Shown here one piece after another: positions 8,573 to 18,152 of a DNA stretch of 64,000 bases. Under the pieces are notes generated by a model. That model was given only the letters and a program-made list of their open reading frames with translations. It had not been told where the DNA came from and ran no database searches. Every line of letters starts with the position of its first letter. The stretch's first letter is position 1. A program made the translations under genes and the position numbers. Origin of the DNA: Mycobacterium sp. E2733 (GTDB lineage: Bacteria; Actinomycetota; Actinomycetes; Mycobacteriales; Mycobacteriaceae); contig NZ_LZJZ01000061.1 in assembly GCF_001667585.1 (NCBI RefSeq), forward strand, positions 62,001 to 126,000, in the 5' to 3' direction.

Positions 8573-9361
8573 TCACAGACCGCCGGCGTCGAGGCTGCGA
8601 AGCACGGGTTCATGCAGCGGCCCGTTGGTCGCCACCGCGCTGCCGCGATGCGGCCCCGCGACGCCGTCCAGGCCGGTGAACGTCCCGCCCGCCTCGCGCA
8701 CCAGGACATCGAGGGCCGCGAGGTCCCAGACGGACACCTCGGGTTCGGTGGCGATGTCGACCGCCCCCTCGGCCACCAAACAGTAGGAGAGGAAGTCGCC
8801 GAAGGCGCGCACCCGCCAAACGGCGTCGGTCAGCGAGATGAAGCGTTCCCGTAGGCCGCGTTGCGCCCAGCCGGACAGGCTGGAGAATGACAGGCTGGCC
8901 GAATCCAACTGTCCCACCGAGGAAACCGAGAGCCGCCGCGGCGGCGCACCGTCGACCGCGACGAAGGCGCCCTCACCGCGGGCCGCCCACCACCGACGCT
9001 GCAGAGCGGGTGCGCTGACGACGCCGACCGTGGGCACGCCGTCTTCGAGGAGCGCGATCAGACTGGCCCAGACCGGCACGCCGCGCACGAAGTTCTTGGT
9101 GCCGTCGATGGGGTCGATGATCCACTGGCGTCCGCTGAAAGTGGTGGTTCCGCCAAACTCCTCGCCGACGACGCTGTCGTGCGGCCGCTCGCGACCGAGC
9201 GCCTCCCGCAGGCCGGTCTCCACCGCGCGATCGGCGTCGGTGACCGGCGTCAGGTCCGGCTTGGTGTCGACGCGCAGGTCGAGCGCACCGAATCGGGCCG
9301 ACGTCAGCGCGTCGGCGCGGTCGGCCAGCGTCAGCGCCAACGTCACATCGTCCCGACTCAT
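8573..9361 (-). CDS. hisN: histidinol-phosphatase of the inositol monophosphatase family
   Basis: A 262-residue protein with all IMPase metal-site motifs in order: [24 protein letters not shown] (Glu-Glu), [15 protein letters not shown] (DP-x-DGT) and [17 protein letters not shown] (WD near the C-terminus). The length and [13 protein letters not shown] segment match the mycobacterial Rv3137-type enzyme, which removes phosphate from L-histidinol phosphate using Mg2+. It lies upstream of fadE24 on the same strand with an 84-bp gap that holds a palindrome, so transcription is probably separate. Confidence 0.85.
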   Translation of the reverse strand: MSRDDVTLALTLADRADALTSARFGALDLRVDTKPDLTPVTDADRAVETGLREALGRERPHDSVVGEEFGGTTTFSGRQWIIDPIDGTKNFVRGVPVWASLIALLEDGVPTVGVVSAPALQRRWWAARGEGAFVAVDGAPPRRLSVSSVGQLDSASLSFSSLSGWAQRGLRERFISLTDAVWRVRAFGDFLSYCLVAEGAVDIATEPEVSVWDLAALDVLVREAGGTFTGLDGVAGPHRGSAVATNGPLHEPVLRSLDAGGL

Positions 9362-9394
9362 GACGCAGTCCTATCACGGCCCTACCATGGCGGC

Positions 9395-9724
9395 GTGTGG
9401 GAATTCGGTGTGCTGATCCTGTTGGTGGCCGTCTTGGCGGTTGCCCTCGCCCAGCGATTCCTCCCACGCGGCCCCCGCGGCGAGGTGCTGAACGGCACGC
9501 TGCTGGTCACCGGGGTGAGCCCGCGCCCGGATGCCACCGGTGAACAGTTCGTCACCATCGCCGGTGTGATCAACGGGCCCACAATCAGCGAACACGCGGT
9601 GTATCAGCGCATGGCGGTCGATGTCGACCAATGGCCGACCATGGGCCAGTTGCTTCCGGTGGTGTACTCGCCGAAAAACCCCGACAACTGGAGATTCGCA
9701 CCGCCCGAGCCACCCCCGGTCTAG
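9395..9724 (+). CDS. small single-span membrane protein, function unknown
   Basis: GTG at 9395 gives 109 residues beginning VWEFGVLILLVAVLAVALAQ, one N-terminal membrane helix. A soluble domain with VAGVINGPTISEHAVYQRMA, DQWPTMGQLLPVVYSPKNPD and a Pro-rich end follows. The order helix plus small beta domain resembles short conserved mycobacterial proteins next to hisN, but I do not recognise a named family. The start lies about 33 bp from the divergent hisN start. Longer in-frame starts overlap hisN and look unlikely. Confidence 0.65.
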   Translation: MWEFGVLILLVAVLAVALAQRFLPRGPRGEVLNGTLLVTGVSPRPDATGEQFVTIAGVINGPTISEHAVYQRMAVDVDQWPTMGQLLPVVYSPKNPDNWRFAPPEPPPV

Positions 9725-9774
9725 CTCCCCTCAGCCGGCCGCGGGCGGGCGCGTGATGACCGTCGCGCTCGCGA

Positions 9775-10569
9775 TCACCCGCGGTTGTTGAAGTTGTCGA
9801 CCACGCTCCGTAGTACCTCCGGGTGCCGCAAAAACGGCGTGATGATGTCCACCGGCAGCGGGAAGACGACGGTCGAATTCTGGTCCGCGCCCAACTCCAA
9901 CAGCGTCTGCAGATAACGCAATTGCAGCGAGGCGGGGCTCTTCGAGAGGGTCTCTGCCGCTTCCCGCAGCTCTTCGGAAGCCTGCAATTCTCCGCGCGCG
10001 TTGATGACCTTGGCGCGGCGTTCCCGTTCGGCCTCGGCTTCGCGGGCCATCGCCCGCTGCATCGACTCGGGAATCTCGACGTCTTTGATCTCCACGACGC
10101 GGACCTGCACGCCCCAGGGTTCGGTCTGCTTTTCGATGATCGTGCGCAGGTCGCTGTTGAGGTCCTCCCGGTGTGCCAGCAGGGTGTCCAGGTCGGCCCG
10201 GCCGAGTAGCGAACGCAGCGTCGTCTGGGCGATCTGGGAGGTGGCCACCGCGTAGTTCTCCACCGCCAGAATCGCTTTCAGCGGCTCCATCACCTGGAAC
10301 ATGACGACGGCGTTGACCCGGGCCGGCACGTTGTCGCGGGTGATCACCTCCTGCGGGGGAATGGTCAACGTCACCAGTCGCTGGTCCACCCGGATCATCG
10401 TGTCCAAAAACGGGATGAGGAAACGAAGTCCGGGACCGTACAGCGGGCGCACATGCCCCATCCGGAAGACGACTCCGCGTTCGTACTCGCGCAGCACGGC
10501 CAGCGACCACCTCGCGAGCACGGCGAGCGTGACAATCCCGGCGACGACGACGATCACGACGGCGGTCAT
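9775..10569 (-). CDS. SPFH / Band 7 (stomatin, slipin-like) membrane protein
   Basis: A 264-residue protein: an N-terminal membrane anchor (residues 1-22, VVIVVVAGIVTLAVLARWSL), then an SPFH domain starting EYERGVVFRMGHVRPLYGPG and including VDQRLVTLTIPPQEVITRDN and VRVVEIKDVEIPESMQRAMA. A charged helical stretch (AREAEAERERRAKVINARGE) and a tail follow. Slipins form oligomers that organise membrane microdomains and are often tied to NfeD or membrane proteases. The start overlaps the stop of the upstream membrane gene as ATGA, so it is the third gene of the nitric oxide reductase operon. Confidence 0.88.
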   Translation of the reverse strand: MTAVVIVVVAGIVTLAVLARWSLAVLREYERGVVFRMGHVRPLYGPGLRFLIPFLDTMIRVDQRLVTLTIPPQEVITRDNVPARVNAVVMFQVMEPLKAILAVENYAVATSQIAQTTLRSLLGRADLDTLLAHREDLNSDLRTIIEKQTEPWGVQVRVVEIKDVEIPESMQRAMAREAEAERERRAKVINARGELQASEELREAAETLSKSPASLQLRYLQTLLELGADQNSTVVFPLPVDIITPFLRHPEVLRSVVDNFNNRG

Positions 10570-11192
10570 GTTGTCTTGCCCTCCTTGCTTTCCCAGCCGC
10601 CCCAGCGAGTGGAATATTTGTCTATCGCCGCGGCCGCCTGGTCCTCGAGCGCGGTGCGGTGCGGGAGGTGGTCCGGTGCGTTGGCCGGGGTGTTCCACAA
10701 GTGGCGGACCAGCGGCAGGCCGAGCAGCGCGACGACTCCGACGGTTCCGGTCAAGACCAACACGTCGGCGCCCGAGTGGTTGGCGACCAACGTGGCCAGC
10801 GGCAGCACGATTCCGAAGCCGGCCACGCAGCAGGCGATCCCGCGGTGGAACCGCCCCGCATCCGAATGCGGCCACGGGTCCACCTCGCGGCTGACCTCCC
10901 GGCCGTGATCGGACGTCGTGCAACTGGACTTGACGGGACAGCTGTTGCACACCACCGGTTGGGCGCGATAGCGCATGACCCGGTGCCGCGGATCGAACGA
11001 AGTCGGCCACAGCCAATGATCCTGTGGACACACCCAGGCGTCATGGTCGGGCCGGTAGGTGAATTGGCCTGTGCGCCAACAGGCCGCGCGCGCCGAGGCC
11101 CGTCGGGCCATCGAGTCGAAACTCCAGCCGATGGCCAGTAGGGCAAGGGAATAGCCGGCGATCAGCCATACGGTGGCAGCCGGTTGAGTCAC
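10566..11192 (-). CDS. membrane protein with a Cys-rich ribbon, function unknown
   Basis: GTG at 11192 gives 208 residues with one helix near the N-terminus (ATVWLIAGYSLALLAIGWSF) and two more around residues 120-160. Between them lies a soluble segment with WVCPQDHWLW and CNSCPVKSSCTTSDHGREVS. This Cys spacing recalls the zinc ribbon of IS1182-type transposases, but the catalytic parts of a transposase are absent. It follows norB by 3 bp and overlaps the SPFH gene, so it is an operon partner of nitric oxide reductase. A metal or redox sensing role is possible but unproven. Confidence 0.72.
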   Translation of the reverse strand: MTQPAATVWLIAGYSLALLAIGWSFDSMARRASARAACWRTGQFTYRPDHDAWVCPQDHWLWPTSFDPRHRVMRYRAQPVVCNSCPVKSSCTTSDHGREVSREVDPWPHSDAGRFHRGIACCVAGFGIVLPLATLVANHSGADVLVLTGTVGVVALLGLPLVRHLWNTPANAPDHLPHRTALEDQAAAAIDKYSTRWGGWESKEGKTT

Positions 11193-11195
11193 AGC

Positions 11196-13520
11196 TCAGT
11201 CCTTCGCCGACACCGCGGCACCGGCCTCCGGCTCGGTTGGGGCTTCGACGTACAGGGGGTGTTCGGGCAATTCCTGAACCGTTGAACCCGTGCGGAAATT
11301 GCGCAAGGCGGTCAACGCGATCCAGACGAACGGCAGCACGCCGCCGACGATCAGGATGATGTCGCCCGGCATCCGCAGCCATTCGATCACCGCATTGCCG
11401 GGTCTGGTGATGTAGCCCAGCGAACGAGCCTCGAAGTAGCCGTCGTTGACCGAGTGGTAGAGCTGCAGGACGCCCAGCGGCAACAGGGTGACGAACACCA
11501 TCCACGCGAGACCAATGTTCATGCACCAGAACGAAGTTCGAGCCAACTTCTCCGGCCATTTGTCGGCCGGGATCACGTAGCGGAAAGCGAACATGGCCAG
11601 GCCGACGGCAAGCATGCCGTAGACCCCCATCATCGCGCCGTGGGCGTGGTTGGCGGTCAGCGCGGTGCCGATTTGGTAGTAGGACACGATCGGCAGATTG
11701 ATCAGGAAGCCGAAGATGCCGGCCCCCAAGAAGTTCCAGAATCCGACCGCCACCAGGAACATCACCGCCCAGCGATGCGGGAAGGGGTTGGAGTCGCCCG
11801 ACTGCTGCCGCGAACCCAGCTGCAGGAACGCCCACGCCTCGACGGTGAGGAAGGTCAACGGAATGACCTCGGCCGCCGAGAAGAACGCGCCCAGCGCCAT
11901 GTGTTCCACCGGGGTGCCCGAGAAGTACAGGTGGTGCATGGTCCCGATGACGCCGCCCGCGGAGTACAGGATGACGTCAAGGAAGATCACGCCCAGCGCG
12001 ATCCGTTCGCGCACCACGCCTAGCAACACGAACATGTAGGCCACCATCACGGTGGTGAACAGCTCGAGGAAGTCCTCCACCCACAGGTGCACCACCCAGA
12101 AACGCCAGAATTCGGCGACGGTGTAATGCGTGCCGCTGCTGGCCAATAGCCCGACGGTGTAGAACGCCGGGATCGCCAGTCCGGAGAAGAAGAACAACCA
12201 CGGCATGTTCATCTTCGATTCGCCTTTGAGCCGGGCACGCATGCCCCGGAAGATGATCGCAATCCACACGAACATGCCGACGATCAGCAGGATCTGAAAC
12301 AGCCGCGGCAGGTCGAGGTACTCCCACTGCTGGGAGAGGAACCCATGCGGGATCACTCCGTAGATCGAGAGCGCCTCGCAGATCAGCGAACCGAACACCA
12401 CCACAGCGACCGCGCCCAGCAGCACGTAGGCCAGCAGGCCCTGACGGCGCGGCTCGCGGCGCGCGATGAACGGCACCAGGAAGATGCCACCGGCAAGAAA
12501 TGCCGCCGCGGTCCAGAACAGCGCCAGTTGCACATGCCACGTGCGGGCCAGGTTGTACGGCAGGATCCGGGCAAGGTCCAATCCGAAGAAGTTCGACAAG
12601 TCGGCCCGGTAATGCTCGGCCGCCGCACCCAGCAGCGTCTGTGCCAGAAACAACACCGACACGATGGCGAAGAACCAGATGGTGGCCCGCTGCGCCGGCG
12701 TCAGGCTCACCTGGCCCGGTTGACGGAACGACAGCGTGGATCCCTCGGCGCCGTGCCAGCCGACTTTCTGGCTCCACCGCCCGTAGACCGCGAACATGAT
12801 GCCGATGCCACCGAGCAACGCGATGAGCGACAGCGCCGACCACACGATCACCGGCGCGGTGGGCCCGTTGTCGACGCGTGATTCGGCCGGCCAGTTGTTG
12901 GTGTAGCTGTACTTGTGGCCGGGGCGTTCTGCCGCGCCCGCCCAAGCAGTCCAGGCGAAGAACGCCGTCAGGTCGTGGATCTGCGTCTTGTCGGTGATCA
13001 TCTGGGGCAGCAGTCCGTATTTGGTCGAGTTCTCGCCGAAGAAACCGGCGTAGTGGCGCTGAATGCGGTCGAACGCCGCGGCCTGCCGGTCGGTGAAGAC
13101 CAACGTCTTGGTGTTGGCGTTGTAGCGATTGGTGCGGAACTCCGTGACCACCCGGTCATGCGGGTCGGCCACCCCTTGCGCGCGCAGCTGATCGCCGACG
13201 TCCTGCGTCGCCATCCGCAGGTATTCCGCGGTGTAGTCAGGTCCCAGGTATGCGCCGTGCCCCAGCACCGAGCCGTATTCCATGAGGCCGCGAGTCTGGT
13301 AGAGCTCCTGCCCGCGGGTGATGTCGTCGCCGGTGAACAGCGGCTGGCCCGACTCGTTGACGACCTTGTCCGGCATTGGCATCGACGCCGAGTACGTGCG
13401 GTAGGCCAGGATGCCCATGACCAGGAAGCCGAAGATCATCACCAGGGCGACGCCCTGAATCCAGCCTTTGCCTACCAGGGGCTGCGAGGATGCCTGTTGA
13501 ACGGTCGGTTGAGCGGCCAT
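11196..13520 (-). CDS. norB: quinol-dependent nitric oxide reductase (qNor)
   Basis: A 774-residue integral membrane protein starting MAAQPTVQQASSQPLVGKGW. The N-terminal extension with DDITRGQELYQTRGLMEYGS and a long periplasmic segment is typical of the single-subunit quinol type. The haem-copper core shows HLWVEDFLELFTTVMVAYMF, GTMHHLYFSGTPVEH, AAEVIPLTFLTVEAW and NHAHGAMMGVYG, which hold the haem and non-haem iron ligands. It reduces NO to N2O with quinol electrons and does not pump protons. It leads an operon with a Cys-ribbon membrane protein and an SPFH protein. A DosR-like box about 100 bp upstream suggests hypoxia or NO induction. Confidence 0.93.
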   Translation of the reverse strand: MAAQPTVQQASSQPLVGKGWIQGVALVMIFGFLVMGILAYRTYSASMPMPDKVVNESGQPLFTGDDITRGQELYQTRGLMEYGSVLGHGAYLGPDYTAEYLRMATQDVGDQLRAQGVADPHDRVVTEFRTNRYNANTKTLVFTDRQAAAFDRIQRHYAGFFGENSTKYGLLPQMITDKTQIHDLTAFFAWTAWAGAAERPGHKYSYTNNWPAESRVDNGPTAPVIVWSALSLIALLGGIGIMFAVYGRWSQKVGWHGAEGSTLSFRQPGQVSLTPAQRATIWFFAIVSVLFLAQTLLGAAAEHYRADLSNFFGLDLARILPYNLARTWHVQLALFWTAAAFLAGGIFLVPFIARREPRRQGLLAYVLLGAVAVVVFGSLICEALSIYGVIPHGFLSQQWEYLDLPRLFQILLIVGMFVWIAIIFRGMRARLKGESKMNMPWLFFFSGLAIPAFYTVGLLASSGTHYTVAEFWRFWVVHLWVEDFLELFTTVMVAYMFVLLGVVRERIALGVIFLDVILYSAGGVIGTMHHLYFSGTPVEHMALGAFFSAAEVIPLTFLTVEAWAFLQLGSRQQSGDSNPFPHRWAVMFLVAVGFWNFLGAGIFGFLINLPIVSYYQIGTALTANHAHGAMMGVYGMLAVGLAMFAFRYVIPADKWPEKLARTSFWCMNIGLAWMVFVTLLPLGVLQLYHSVNDGYFEARSLGYITRPGNAVIEWLRMPGDIILIVGGVLPFVWIALTALRNFRTGSTVQELPEHPLYVEAPTEPEAGAAVSAKD

Positions 13521-13617
13521 ATGCGAGTTCTCCCGTCTACAAGCATGAATTCGGTTGTCGTGCCGGTGGGAACGCCAACCTCGCCGCCGCCGGTCCGTAG
13601 TGGCCAAGGGCCTCAAT

Positions 13618-13637
13618 TTCGGGACCAATGCCCCTGG
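13618..13637. promoter_or_regulatory. DosR (DevR)-like box between norB and usp
   Basis: TTCGGGACCAATGCCCCTGG matches the remembered mycobacterial DosR consensus TTSGGGACTWWAGTCCCSAA at 14 of 20 positions, including TTCGGGAC in the left half. It lies about 98 bp from the norB start and 80 bp from the usp start, where it could serve both divergent promoters. The remainder of the 196-bp gap shows no gene. Confidence 0.55.
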
Positions 13638-13716
13638 GACAGAGGCATTCCCGGTCGTACCGTCATGGCTCAGCGACGTGAAGTTGCCCGCGTACAGCTC
13701 AGCAGAGGAGACCGCG

Positions 13717-14514
13717 ATGAGCAATAGCTATCCCGGTCCGGCAGTCGTCGTAGGGGTGGACGGATCGAGGGCGGCGACGCAGGCGGCTCTGTGGGCGGTT
13801 GACGAGGCGGCCAGCCGGGACATCCCGATGCGGTTGATCTACGTGGTCGATCCGCAGGACGCCTCCACCGCGCAGGCCTGCGAGACGCGCCTGGCCGCCG
13901 CACGGACGGCGCTGGCCGACGCCCATCGGTCCGTCGACGCCACCAGCGTTCCCGTCAAGATCGAGACCGAGATCGTTTCCGGGAGGCCGCTGACCAAGCT
14001 GACGGAGGAGTCGAGGTCGGCGGCAATGATGTGTATCGGTTCGATCGGACTCAACCATGCCTGCCATGGCGAAACCTCCGTCGCATCGTCCTTGGCCCGC
14101 TCCGCCCGGTGCCCGGTGGCCGTGATCCGCCAGCCGGCGAGACGGTCGGCAACGCCAAAGGTCGGCAGCGTCGTGGTCGACGTCGACAACGGCATGGTGC
14201 TGCGGCACGCGTTCGAGGAGGCGAGGCTGCGGAAAGCCACACTGCGCGCACTCTGGGTGTGCCGGGGTGACGACGCGCACGATGCCGGTGCCGGAACGCG
14301 TTCGGCGCAGGCGCAATTGACTCGACGACTGGCGCGGTGGAAGCGGCTCTATCCCGACGTGCGGGTGGAGCCCACGATTGTGCGGGGCAGCGCGGAGCAG
14401 TACCTCCGGGCCAACCCAGAAGCGGGCCAGTTGCTGGTCACCGACTGTCATACCGCCGACCAGTGCTGCAACGCGGCGCATTCCGTGCTGGCGATCCGGT
14501 GCAGCAACTTGTGA
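13717..14514 (+). CDS. universal stress protein, tandem Usp domains
   Basis: ATG at 13717 is preceded by AGAGGAG at good spacing and gives 265 residues. The first Usp domain starts VVVGVDGSRAATQAALWAVD and includes MCIGSIGLNHACHGETSVAS and RCPVAVIRQ. A diverged second half begins GSVVVDVDNGMVLRHAFEEA. The first-domain G-x2-G-x9-G(S/T) nucleotide loop is imperfect, so ATP binding is uncertain. Tandem Usp proteins are common members of the mycobacterial dormancy regulon, and the DosR-like box at 13618-13637 with divergent norB supports that setting. Confidence 0.85.
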   Translation: MSNSYPGPAVVVGVDGSRAATQAALWAVDEAASRDIPMRLIYVVDPQDASTAQACETRLAAARTALADAHRSVDATSVPVKIETEIVSGRPLTKLTEESRSAAMMCIGSIGLNHACHGETSVASSLARSARCPVAVIRQPARRSATPKVGSVVVDVDNGMVLRHAFEEARLRKATLRALWVCRGDDAHDAGAGTRSAQAQLTRRLARWKRLYPDVRVEPTIVRGSAEQYLRANPEAGQLLVTDCHTADQCCNAAHSVLAIRCSNL

Positions 14515-14529
14515 CAGCGGGAATGGAAA

Positions 14530-15897
14530 TCAGCCGTGGCTGACCCGCAACAGCTCGGTCAGGTTGGGCAGCTTGACGCGGGGGCGCCCATGCGGCTCCC
14601 CGGCCGCACGCTCATGGCGGTCGATGATCTCCCAGTGCGCCGAGGTCACCAGCTTGGGCTGGCGTGAGGCGAGCCACTCGGCCAGCTTGTCGGCGTGGTC
14701 GTCGGGGAACTCGGCCAGACCGCCTTCTTTCGCGCGCTCCAGGTCGGCGAGCAGGGTGTCGACGGTGTCCTGGGAGTCCTTTTTATTGGTGCCGATGACA
14801 CCGGTCGGCCCGCGCTTGATCCATCCGACGACGTATTCGTTGCGGCTGCCCGCCACGCGGCCCGCGGTGTTGGGGATCGTCGCGGTCTTCTCGTCGAACG
14901 GCAGCCCCGGGGTCGGCACCCCGCGGTAGCCGACCGACCGCACCACCAGCTGAACCGGCAGTTCCTCGCGCTCACCGGTGTCCTTGGCGGACACCCGCCC
15001 GTTCTCGTCGGTCACCAGTTCGTTGCGGCCCAGCACGATCCGCTCCACCCGGTCCTGGCCCTTGATCTCGATGGGAGAGGTCATGAATCGCAGCACGATC
15101 CGACGGTGACCGGGACGCGCTTCGCGCTGTGCATAGCCACGGAGCACGTTGATGTTCTGCTTGGCCGTTTTGCCTGCCGCGGCCGCGTCCTCGTCGGTCA
15201 CGCCCTCCAGCTGGGCGGGGTCGACGATTACGTCGACCCCTTCGAGGTCTCCCAGCTCACGCAGCTCGAGCGTGGTGAAGGCGGTCTGCAGGGGGCCGCG
15301 CCGGCCCAGCACCACCACTTCCTCGACGCCGCACGGCCGCAGCGAATCGAGCGCGTGATCGGCGATATCGGTGAGCCCCAGCGCGTCGGGATCCGTGACC
15401 AGGATGCGTGCCACGTCGAGTGCCACGTTGCCATTGCCGACGACGACGGCGCGGGCGCCCGAGAGATCGGGCGTCGCCTCCTCGAAATTGGGATGCGCGT
15501 TGTACCAGCCGACGAAGTCGACGGCGGCGACACTGCCCGGCAGGTCCTCACCGGGAATGTTGAGCGCACGATCGGACTGCGCCCCGACGGCGTAGACGAC
15601 GGCGTCATAGCGTTCGGCCAGCTCGCTGGCCTGCACGTGCTCACCGACCACCACGTTGCCGAAGAATCGGAAGCGGGGATCTTCGGCGGTCTTCTCGAAC
15701 TGCTTGCTGATCGACTTGATCTTCGGGTGGTCGGGCGCGACCCCGGAACGCACCAGCCCCCAGGGGGTCGGCAGCATTTCGAGCATGTCGACGGCCACAT
15801 CGATGTCCTCGGACCCGTCGGCCGCCTTCAGCAGGGATGACGCGGCGAAGAACCCCGACGGTCCGGAGCCGACGATTGCAACGTGGTATGGGCGCAT
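14530..15897 (-). CDS. fprA: NADPH-ferredoxin reductase FprA
   Basis: A 455-residue flavoprotein starting MRPYHVAIVGSGPSGFFAAS with the FAD-binding GxGxxG. Further marks are LPTPWGLVRSGVAPDHPKIK, the NADP-binding AVVVGNGNVALDVARILVTD and the C-terminal EYVVGWIKRGPTGVIGTNKK. This is the adrenodoxin-reductase type, close in length to M. tuberculosis FprA (456). It passes electrons from NADPH to ferredoxins, which can then feed P450s such as the four in this window. It is divergent from prfB, as in M. tuberculosis. Confidence 0.94.
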   Translation of the reverse strand: MRPYHVAIVGSGPSGFFAASSLLKAADGSEDIDVAVDMLEMLPTPWGLVRSGVAPDHPKIKSISKQFEKTAEDPRFRFFGNVVVGEHVQASELAERYDAVVYAVGAQSDRALNIPGEDLPGSVAAVDFVGWYNAHPNFEEATPDLSGARAVVVGNGNVALDVARILVTDPDALGLTDIADHALDSLRPCGVEEVVVLGRRGPLQTAFTTLELRELGDLEGVDVIVDPAQLEGVTDEDAAAAGKTAKQNINVLRGYAQREARPGHRRIVLRFMTSPIEIKGQDRVERIVLGRNELVTDENGRVSAKDTGEREELPVQLVVRSVGYRGVPTPGLPFDEKTATIPNTAGRVAGSRNEYVVGWIKRGPTGVIGTNKKDSQDTVDTLLADLERAKEGGLAEFPDDHADKLAEWLASRQPKLVTSAHWEIIDRHERAAGEPHGRPRVKLPNLTELLRVSHG

Positions 15898-16060
15898 ACT
15901 CGACCTTCTATTCGTGCCCGGTTAGCGCGCGGGGGCTGTCGGCGCGCGGGCGCGGGGTGCACATGATCGTGACTCGATGCTAAACGCATGACCGCTGGTC
16001 GTGACCTGAGCACTCGCCGGGAGCGGAGGCGCTTGGCGGGCCCCGGTAACGTTGTCCGCT

Positions 16061-17167
16061 GTGGAACCCGACCGTCAAGCCGACATCGCCGCCCTTGACT
16101 CCACCCTGACCACGGTGGAGCGGGTGCTCGATGTGGACGGTCTGCGCAGCCGCATCGAGAAGCTCGAACACGAGGCGTCCGATCCCCAATTGTGGGATGA
16201 CCAGGCCCGCGCGCAGCGGGTGACCAGTGAGTTGTCACACGCCCAGGGGGAGCTGCGCAGGATCGAGGAGCTACGCGGGCGCCTCGACGACCTGCCGGTG
16301 CTCTACGAGCTGGCGACCGAGGAGGGCGCGGCGGATACGCTCGCCGAGGCGGACGCCGAGCTGAAGGCGCTGCGCGCCGATATAGAGGCCACTGAGGTGC
16401 GCACCCTGCTCTCCGGGGAGTACGACGAGCGTGAGGCGCTGGTCACCATCCGATCCGGCGCCGGCGGGGTGGACGCCGCCGACTGGGCCGAGATGCTGAT
16501 GCGGATGTATATCCGGTGGGCGGAGCAGCACAAATACCCCGTCGAAGTGTTCGACACCTCCTACGCCGAGGAGGCGGGCATCAAGAGCGCGACGTTCGCG
16601 GTGCACGCTCCGTTCGCGTACGGCACGTTGGCAAGCGAGCAAGGCACCCACCGGTTGGTGCGGATCAGTCCGTTTGACAACCAAAGTCGACGTCAGACGT
16701 CGTTCGCCGAAGTCGAGGTTCTTCCCGTGGTGGAAACCACCGATCACATCGACATTCCGGAAGGCGATGTGCGCGTTGATGTTTACCGCTCCAGCGGTCC
16801 CGGCGGCCAGTCGGTGAACACCACCGACTCGGCGGTTCGTTTAACCCACATTCCAACGGGTATCGTCGTGACTTGCCAGAACGAAAAATCCCAACTGCAG
16901 AACAAGATCTCGGCGATGCGCGTGCTGCAAGCTAAGTTGTTGGAGCGCAAGCGTTCCGAAGAGCGCGCTGAGCTGGACGCGTTGAAAGGCGAAGGCGGCA
17001 GTTCGTGGGGCAACCAGATGCGCTCCTACGTCCTGCACCCGTATCAGATGGTCAAGGATCTGCGGACCGAGTACGAGGTCGGCAATCCGGCGGCCGTCCT
17101 GGACGGAGACATCGACGGATTCCTGGAAGCGGGAATCCGGTGGCGCAACCGAAAAGATGACGACTAA
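16061..17167 (+). CDS. prfB: peptide chain release factor 2
   Basis: GTG at 16061 gives 368 residues starting [20 protein letters not shown], closely matching the mycobacterial RF2 N-terminus. A TTG three codons earlier is also in frame. Domain 2 carries [15 protein letters not shown] with the SPF anticodon-like motif for UGA/UAA. Domain 3 has the peptidyl-hydrolase motif [15 protein letters not shown]. The frame is uninterrupted, so the programmed +1 frameshift seen in many bacterial prfB genes is absent. It is the first gene of a block running to smpB. Confidence 0.95.
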   Translation: MEPDRQADIAALDSTLTTVERVLDVDGLRSRIEKLEHEASDPQLWDDQARAQRVTSELSHAQGELRRIEELRGRLDDLPVLYELATEEGAADTLAEADAELKALRADIEATEVRTLLSGEYDEREALVTIRSGAGGVDAADWAEMLMRMYIRWAEQHKYPVEVFDTSYAEEAGIKSATFAVHAPFAYGTLASEQGTHRLVRISPFDNQSRRQTSFAEVEVLPVVETTDHIDIPEGDVRVDVYRSSGPGGQSVNTTDSAVRLTHIPTGIVVTCQNEKSQLQNKISAMRVLQAKLLERKRSEERAELDALKGEGGSSWGNQMRSYVLHPYQMVKDLRTEYEVGNPAAVLDGDIDGFLEAGIRWRNRKDDD

Positions 17168-18152
17168 CACAACTCTTCAAGCCTCGACCGCCTCGATAAA
17201 GGCGCTGGGCTGGCACGAATTCTGGCGCGGCGACGTCGGGCAATGGATCATCACCCGCGGTCTGCGGATCGTCATGGTGCTGATCGTGGCGGTGCTCGCG
17301 GCCCGCTTCGTCAACTGGATCGCGCAGCAGGTCACCCGTCAGCTCAACCTCGGCTTCGCCGAAAGTGACGCGCTGGTGCGCTCGGAAGCGTCCAAGCACC
17401 GCCAGGCCCTGGCCTCGGTGATCTCCTGGGTGTCGGTGGTCATCATCGGCATCTGGGTCATCATGCAGATCGCCAACGTGCTGCAGTTCTCGGTCGGGGG
17501 ACTGGTCGCCCCAGCGACCGTGGTCGGTGCCGCGCTGGGTTTCGGCGCCCAACAGCTGGTGAGGGACCTGCTGTCCGGGTTCTTCATCCTGGCGGAGCGG
17601 CAGTACGGCTTCGGAGACCTGGTCACCCTCACGGTCGTCTCCGCGACGGAAGCCAGCGGCACCGTCGAGAACGTGACCTTACGGGTGACCCGGCTGCGCT
17701 CACCCGATGGTGAGGTGTTGACCATCCCCAACGGGCAGATCGTCAAGGTGGTCAACCTGTCCAAGGACTGGGCGCGTGCGGTGGTGGACATCCCGGTGTC
17801 GACCAACGCCGACCTGAACCGGGTCAACGAGGTGTTGCACCAGGAATGCGACCGTGCGATGGACAACCCGGTGCTGGGTGACCTGCTGCTGGATGCGCCC
17901 ACCGTGATGGGCGTGGAAACCATCGAGCTCGACACCGTCACCCTGCGTCTGGTGGCCCGGACCCTGCCCGGCAAGCAGTTCGAGGCCGGCCGGCAGCTGC
18001 GAGTCCTGGTGATTCGAGCGCTGGCCCGCGTCGGCATCGTGACCGCGGCGGACGCGACGGTGGGCCTGGTGGAAGACCCGGCCGTGCCGGCCGCTCAGGC
18101 CGCCGAGGAGCGAGCCGGCGATGACGTCCAAGGTGCGGTGCAGCAGCGTTGA
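17157..18152 (+). CDS. MscS-family mechanosensitive channel protein
   Basis: A 331-residue membrane protein whose ATG overlaps the end of prfB by 11 bp. Three helices lie around residues 35-58, 85-108 and 112-135. The third leads into the MscS hallmark [20 protein letters not shown], followed by the beta domain ([33 protein letters not shown]). It is the equivalent of M. tuberculosis Rv3104c by position. It probably forms an oligomeric channel relieving osmotic pressure. Confidence 0.88.
   Translation: MTTNTTLQASTASIKALGWHEFWRGDVGQWIITRGLRIVMVLIVAVLAARFVNWIAQQVTRQLNLGFAESDALVRSEASKHRQALASVISWVSVVIIGIWVIMQIANVLQFSVGGLVAPATVVGAALGFGAQQLVRDLLSGFFILAERQYGFGDLVTLTVVSATEASGTVENVTLRVTRLRSPDGEVLTIPNGQIVKVVNLSKDWARAVVDIPVSTNADLNRVNEVLHQECDRAMDNPVLGDLLLDAPTVMGVETIELDTVTLRLVARTLPGKQFEAGRQLRVLVIRALARVGIVTAADATVGLVEDPAVPAAQAAEERAGDDVQGAVQQR

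Noticed and set aside
10566-11192. Insertion-sequence transposase remnant
   Set aside because: Only the Zn-ribbon-like Cys spacing matches; the gene is intact, has transmembrane helices and is translationally coupled within an operon.
16052-16150. Programmed frameshift in prfB
   Set aside because: The frame from GTG 16061 is continuous to the stop with no early in-frame TGA.
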